A stretch of DNA of 8,964 bases. Source: an uncultured Clostridium sp. (GTDB lineage Bacteria > Bacillota > Clostridia > Christensenellales > Pumilibacteraceae). Below are positions 5,971 through 8,964 of the stretch, piece after piece; the stretch's first letter is position 1; each line of letters starts with the position of its first letter. The stretch lies in contig USKH01000037.1 of assembly GCA_900555125.1 (NCBI GenBank), forward strand, positions 1 to 8,964, given 5' to 3'. The translations under genes and the position numbers were made by a program. The notes beneath the pieces are model-generated. The model saw nothing but the letters and a program-made list of their open reading frames with translations, had not been told where the DNA came from and ran no database searches.

Positions 5971-6695
5971 AAGCAGGCGGATTTTTTCTCTAGCATACTG
6001 CAAGTTCTGCCTGCGTCCAGAATAAGAGGCATTACTTCTTCTTTAGAGCCGACTTTGACGATTTCACCGTTCTGCAAGAGGACGATTTCGCCGGCAATGT
6101 TTAGAATGCGTTCCTGATGAGAAATGATGATGACGCTGCCGCCGCTTCTGTCACGCATTTTGACAAACGCCTCGATAAGATTGTTAAAGCTCCAAAGGTC
6201 AATTCCCGCTTCGGGTTCGTCGAACACCGAAAGTTTGGTCCCGCGGGCAAACAGAGTAGCTATTTCGATACGTTTGAGTTCGCCGCCCGATAAAGAAGCG
6301 TTGACTTCGCGATCGACGTAATCGCGCGCACACAAGCCCACTTCGGACAGGTATTTGCACACGTCGCCGGTATTTATTTTTTTGCCCGCTGCTATCGTTA
6401 TAAGGTCTTTAACCGTAATTCCCTTGAAGCGCACCGGCTGCTGAAAAGCAAAACTTATGCCTTTGTTTGCGCGTTCGGTGACGTTTAAGTCGGTTATGTC
6501 GTCGCCGTCGAGAATAATTCTGCCGCTCGTGGGTTTTATTATGCCGGCAATCATTTTGGCAAGCGTGCTTTTCCCGCTGCCGTTGGGACCCGTGATTACG
6601 GTAAACTTGTCCTTTATTTCAAGGCTTATGTTTTTGAGTATTTCCTTTTCGTCGCCATCGGGCGCGTAATAACTTACGTTTTGAAGTTGTAACAT
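5958..6695 (-). CDS. sufC: SufC-type ABC ATPase of Fe-S cluster assembly (SmsC-like)
   Basis: A 245-residue soluble ABC ATPase that drives Fe-S cluster assembly by the SufB-like scaffold encoded next. It has Walker A GPNGSGKST (36-44), Q-loop in FAFQQP (83-87), signature LSGGE (135-139), Walker B ending in FDEPEAG (158-164; D159, E160) and the switch histidine in SHQER (192-196). The phrase IEIATLFARGTKLSVFDE and the 'GIDLWSFNNLIEAF' block are typical of the SufC subgroup rather than transport ATPases, and there is no membrane domain. The length is normal for SufC. The start follows GGAG (6702-6705) at six bases. The stretch GGAGATAAAAATG is identical at the sufB start. The last three codons and the stop lie inside repeat unit R1. 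It is the first gene downstream of the R2 repeat promoter. Confidence 0.95.
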   Translation of the reverse strand: MLQLQNVSYYAPDGDEKEILKNISLEIKDKFTVITGPNGSGKSTLAKMIAGIIKPTSGRIILDGDDITDLNVTERANKGISFAFQQPVRFKGITVKDLITIAAGKKINTGDVCKYLSEVGLCARDYVDREVNASLSGGELKRIEIATLFARGTKLSVFDEPEAGIDLWSFNNLIEAFVKMRDRSGGSVIIISHQERILNIAGEIVLLQNGEIVKVGSKEEVMPLILDAGRTCSMLEKKSACFGNE

Positions 6696-6751
6696 TTTTA
6701 TCTCCGGATATGATTGAAAGCGTTTTTTCGCTTTTTATTCTTTATTAAACG

Positions 6752-6953
6752 CGTTTCTGTTGAAATGCCGCGCGAAAATGTCTGTAAACGCTTCGCGCTT
6801 ACGCTTACATTATAACCGGAAACGCAGGCAAAATTACTTTTGCCGCAGCTTTCGCTGCTTTGCGCCTCGCCGTGCGATGCGCCGTTTCGGTTGAAATGCC
6901 GCGCGAAAATGTCTGTAAACGCTTCGCGCTTACGCATTTTCGCTTACATTATA
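6752..6953 (-). repeat. Paired direct repeat (R2) upstream of sufC
   Basis: A unit of about 63-71 bases occurs at 6752-6814 and 6883-6953, offset by 131 bases. The copies are nearly identical: one substitution near the start (6758/6889) and an 8-base stretch (CATTTTCG) present only in the upstream copy. Each contains, on the minus strand, TATAATGTAAGCG. The upstream copy forms a perfect 9-bp outer stem (6903-6911 with 6935-6943) around an inner 8-bp stem with one wobble (6915-6922 with 6926-6933). The other copy lacks one outer arm. The 68-base spacer holds two further perfect hairpins (6827-6844 and 6845-6858). Confidence 0.85.
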
Positions 6954-6976
6954 CCACATTATCGGCATTTTGGCTA
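6948..6976 (-). promoter_or_regulatory. Probable promoter of the sufC operon, inside R2
   Basis: On the minus strand a perfect -10 TATAAT (6948-6953) with upstream TGG gives an extended -10. The -35 is weak (TAGCCA, 6971-6976, 17 bases away). Transcription would begin near 6941, at the base of the R2 hairpin, giving a leader of about 250 bases. The second R2 copy has another TATAAT (6809-6814) but no recognisable -35. Confidence 0.6.
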
Positions 6977-7029
6977 ATAAACTGACGCCCGTCTTGCAAT
7001 TTTTAGCGACAAAAGCGCGTTTTTCTTTT

Positions 7030-7068
7030 AAAATACAAAACGGCGCGCCGAAACAATCGGTACGCCGC
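7030..7068 (-). terminator. Terminator of the small membrane protein gene
   Basis: Arms 7041-7051 and 7057-7067 are an 11-bp inverted repeat with one wobble and one mismatch and a 5-base loop. On the minus strand TTTTGTATTTT follows (7030-7040). It lies about 20 bases past the stop of the 75-residue gene. Confidence 0.85.
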
Positions 7069-7085
7069 TTACTTTTTATATTTGA

Positions 7086-7313
7086 TTAATTTATAAGTCG
7101 GAAAGCCGGATCGAGATTCAAATTATACAAAACCAGGATGACAGTTACGAAAACGACTGCTACAGCAATGCTTATAACGCCGAAAAGGCACTTTTTCGCT
7201 CTTGCGAGATTTCTTTCCTTAAACACGAAGTAAAGAATAAGTCCCACGACCGGAAGGAAAAAGCCTAAAATAAACCACCAATAGCTTTCCTTTTTCTCAT
7301 AAAAAACGCTCAT
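7086..7313 (-). CDS. Small two-helix membrane protein
   Basis: A 75-residue protein with two hydrophobic segments, about 12-31 (WWFILGFFLPVVGLILYFVF) and 42-64, joined by a basic loop KERNLARAKK. By the positive-inside rule the loop should face the cytoplasm and both ends should lie outside. The first helix with GFFLPVVGLILY resembles small Bacillota membrane proteins that often follow a zinc-ribbon, but no zinc-ribbon is present and I assign no function. AAGGAG (7321-7326) lies 7 bases before the ATG. It has its own promoter (7353-7381) and terminator, so it is probably a single-gene unit that is really expressed. Confidence 0.8.
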   Translation of the reverse strand: MSVFYEKKESYWWFILGFFLPVVGLILYFVFKERNLARAKKCLFGVISIAVAVVFVTVILVLYNLNLDPAFRLIN

Positions 7314-7352
7314 ATATTTTCTCCTTTTGGATATAGCCTTAATATATACTTA

Positions 7353-7381
7353 ATTGTAACACAATATACGCTAAAAGTCAA
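7353..7381 (-). promoter_or_regulatory. Promoter of the small membrane protein gene
   Basis: On the minus strand -35 TTGACT (7376-7381) and -10 TACAAT (7353-7358) are 17 bases apart, about 40 bases before the start codon. Confidence 0.8.
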
Positions 7382-7465
7382 TGCTTTTGAGGCAATTGTA
7401 CGCGCGCTTTCGACTATTTTTCATAATCGGACGATTGCGCCGCATAAAGAAAACGACTTTTTATA

Positions 7466-8851
7466 TCAGAAGCTGCAATTTCCGGGAGTACGGGGGAAGG
7501 GCAGAACGTCGCGGATATTGTCTATTCCCGTAAGATACATAAGCATTCTTTCAAAGCCCATACCGAATCCGGAATGTTTGCAAGTGCCAAACTTACGCAG
7601 ATTGACATACCAGTAAAGTTCGTCTATATTCATGTTTCTGCGTTTCATTTCGGCAACGAGTTTGCCATAGTCTTCTTCTCTCTGGCTGCCGCCCATCATT
7701 TCGCCGGCGCCGGGGACGAGGTAATCGACAGCGGCGACCGTCTTTCCGTCGGGATTCTGTTTCATATAGAAGCACTTGATGTCCTTGGGCCAGTCGGTGA
7801 CGAACACGGGGCTGTGGAAATACTCTTCGGTGAGATATTTTTCGTGTTCTTTTGCGATGTCCTGACCGTATTCGGGCTTAAACTCCCATTCTTTGCCGGC
7901 ATTTTTAAGAATGGTTATTGCCTGCTCGTGCGTCACTCTCGCCGACTCGGAAGCAAGCATGGTTTCCAGCTTGTTTCTAAGACCGGGCTGCACGAATCCG
8001 TCCAGAAAATCTATTTCGTCCGGGCATCTGTCCAAAACGTATTTTACGATGAACTTAAACAGCGCTTCTTCGGTTTTCATAAGCCCTTCGAGGTCGCAGA
8101 ACGCCATCTCAGGCTCTATTTGCCAGAATTCGCAGGCATGAGTTTTTGTGTTGGAATTTTCCGCGCGGAAAGTCGGTCCGAACGTGTAAATGTTCTTAAA
8201 CGCCATGGCAAAGCATTCGCCTTCGAACTGACCGCTTACGGTAAGTCCGACTTTCTTACCGAAGAAATCGCGCGAATAATCAACGCTGCCGTCGTCGTTA
8301 AGCGGAATTTTATTAAGCGGCAGCGTGGTTGCCTCAAACATTTCGCCCGCGCCTTCGCAGTCGCTGTCGGTGAAAATGGGCGTGTGAACGTACACGAAGC
8401 CGTTATCCTGCAAATAGGTATGAATTGCCATTGCCGCAACGCTGCGTATGCGGAACACCGCCTGAAACAAATTTGTTCTGGGGCGCAGATACGCCTGCTC
8501 GCGCAAAAATTCGCGCGTGTGGCGTTTTGGCTGAATGGGGAACTCGTCGGTAGCGTCGCCGAGAAGAGTAACCTTTTCCGCCTTGACTTCAAAAGTTTGT
8601 CCCTTGGCTTCGGACTGAACTACCTTACCTTTTACCTCGATTGCCGAGCCGTTTTTAAGCTTGGTCGCTTCGTCGAAATTTTCGGTAAGCTCCTGCGAAT
8701 ACACAACCTGAACGTGCTTAAAGCAAGTCCCGTCCTGAAAATCGATAAAGCCGAAACTCTTTTGTTTTCTATGGTTTCTTATCCAGCCGGAAAGAGTGAC
8801 TTCTTTGTCCATAAATTCCGCTGTATGTTTGTATAAATCGACTACGTTCAT
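7466..8851 (-). CDS. asnS: Asparaginyl-tRNA synthetase
   Basis: A 461-residue class IIb aminoacyl-tRNA synthetase that charges tRNA-Asn with asparagine in the cytoplasm. Residues about 16-98 form the OB-fold anticodon-binding domain (VTLSGWIRNHRKQKSFGFIDF). Motif 1 is around 153-166 (YVHTPIFTDSDCEG). Motif 2 is FRAENSNT (228-235). Motif 3 is GMGFERMLM (430-438). The SGQFEGE element (206-212) and AENSNT favour AsnRS over AspRS or LysRS, and the C-terminal PFPRTPGNCSF is characteristic of AsnRS. The length is normal. The ATG at 8851 follows GGAG (8857-8860) with five bases of spacing and a strong promoter. No clear terminator follows the stop, so some transcription may continue into the small membrane protein gene. 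Confidence 0.98.
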   Translation of the reverse strand: MNVVDLYKHTAEFMDKEVTLSGWIRNHRKQKSFGFIDFQDGTCFKHVQVVYSQELTENFDEATKLKNGSAIEVKGKVVQSEAKGQTFEVKAEKVTLLGDATDEFPIQPKRHTREFLREQAYLRPRTNLFQAVFRIRSVAAMAIHTYLQDNGFVYVHTPIFTDSDCEGAGEMFEATTLPLNKIPLNDDGSVDYSRDFFGKKVGLTVSGQFEGECFAMAFKNIYTFGPTFRAENSNTKTHACEFWQIEPEMAFCDLEGLMKTEEALFKFIVKYVLDRCPDEIDFLDGFVQPGLRNKLETMLASESARVTHEQAITILKNAGKEWEFKPEYGQDIAKEHEKYLTEEYFHSPVFVTDWPKDIKCFYMKQNPDGKTVAAVDYLVPGAGEMMGGSQREEDYGKLVAEMKRRNMNIDELYWYVNLRKFGTCKHSGFGMGFERMLMYLTGIDNIRDVLPFPRTPGNCSF

Positions 8852-8878
8852 ATTTGCTCCGTAAAGATTTTTTCTATT

Positions 8879-8907
8879 ATTTTACCACAGCAGTTTGTTT
8901 TTGTCAA
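8879..8907 (-). promoter_or_regulatory. Promoter of asnS
   Basis: On the minus strand a perfect -35 TTGACA (8902-8907) and -10 TAAAAT (8879-8884) are 17 bases apart, with TGG before the -10. The leader is only about 20 bases, leaving no room for a T-box, which often controls synthetase genes in Bacillota. Confidence 0.85.
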
Positions 8908-8923
8908 CGCTTAAAAGACTTTT

Positions 8924-8953
8924 AGTGCGAAAATCAGTCGTTTTTTGCGCACT
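8924..8953 (-). terminator. Weak hairpin, possibly ending an upstream minus-strand gene
   Basis: AGTGCG (8924-8929) pairs with CGCACT (8948-8953), extended inward by an A-run against a T-run with a one-base bulge. On the minus strand AAAAGTCTTTT follows, not a clean T-tract. It sits just upstream of the asnS promoter, where the transcript of an off-window gene would end. Confidence 0.3.
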
Positions 8954-8964
8954 CTACCGCCGGT

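Noticed and set aside
5770..6003. Minus-strand frame of 77 codons in the sufC-sufB gap
   Set aside because: It reads through the R1 repeat pair; repeated peptides such as APLSKAAC reflect the DNA repeat, not a gene.
6724..6745. Hairpin AAAGCG-T6-CGCTTT followed by T-rich sequence on plus strand
   Set aside because: The stem is short and no plus-strand transcript is evident to terminate; it lies in the sufC leader.
6698..6937. Minus-strand frame of 79 codons upstream of sufC
   Set aside because: It is made of the R2 repeats, and the hairpins and the TATAAT box explain the sequence better.
7382..7465. Terminator for asnS
   Set aside because: Only a 5-bp stem (AATCG/CGATT) without a T-tract is present, too weak to call.
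7574..8836. Long plus-strand open frame (420 codons) opposite asnS
   Set aside because: It is the antisense of a clear AsnRS gene; its translation shows no recognisable domain and no good ribosome binding site.
8934..8963. Possible C-terminal codons of another minus-strand gene ending in TGA
   Set aside because: Only about nine codons are visible and another frame is also open, so coding cannot be shown.

Overview
The window looks like a chromosomal segment of a low-to-moderate GC Bacillota, most likely an uncultured gut-type member of the Clostridia. The reasons are strong AGGAG-type ribosome binding sites, textbook TTGACA/TATAAT promoters, encoded tRNA CCA ends, an RqcP-type S4 protein, a fused IspD-IspF enzyme, a minimal SufC plus single SufB-like pair of the SmsCB type, and a large surface protein with a SipW/TasA-type signal. 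No phage, plasmid, CRISPR or transposase gene is visible.

Layout. Bases 1-596 (+) hold the last codons of an MscS-like channel gene, followed by a translationally coupled two-helix membrane protein and a terminator. A minus-strand terminator follows, then a 658-residue minus-strand secreted protein (731-2707) with a TasA-like N-terminal domain and a parallel beta-helix. Its strong promoter lies near 2811-2840. About 280 bases with no gene follow (only a degenerate hairpin repeat), then a minus-strand tRNA pair, tRNA-Ala(UGC) and tRNA-Ile(GAU), with its own promoter and terminator. From about 6950 down to 3449 lies a minus-strand run sufC - sufB - rqcP - ispDF. A small two-helix membrane protein (7086-7313) and asnS (7466-8851) follow, each with its own promoter.

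Function. The minus-strand cluster combines Fe-S cluster assembly (SufC ATPase, SufB scaffold), rescue of obstructed 50S subunits (RqcP) and the middle steps of the MEP isoprenoid pathway (IspDF). The last two MEP enzymes, IspG and IspH, are Fe-S proteins, so the grouping makes metabolic sense, although shared transcription is inferred from spacing only. asnS and the tRNA genes are ordinary translation functions.

The least ordinary features are non-coding. Two unrelated paired repeats bracket sufC. The upstream pair (6752-6814 and 6883-6953) carries a TATAAT box with a long hairpin that would start at the 5' end of the transcript. The downstream pair (5809-5844 and 5935-5970) fills the sufC-sufB gap and encodes the last codons and stop of sufC. 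The tRNA-Ala gene has C at position 33, where U is almost universal. No clearly new multi-gene system is evident; the repeat families are the best candidates for something undescribed.
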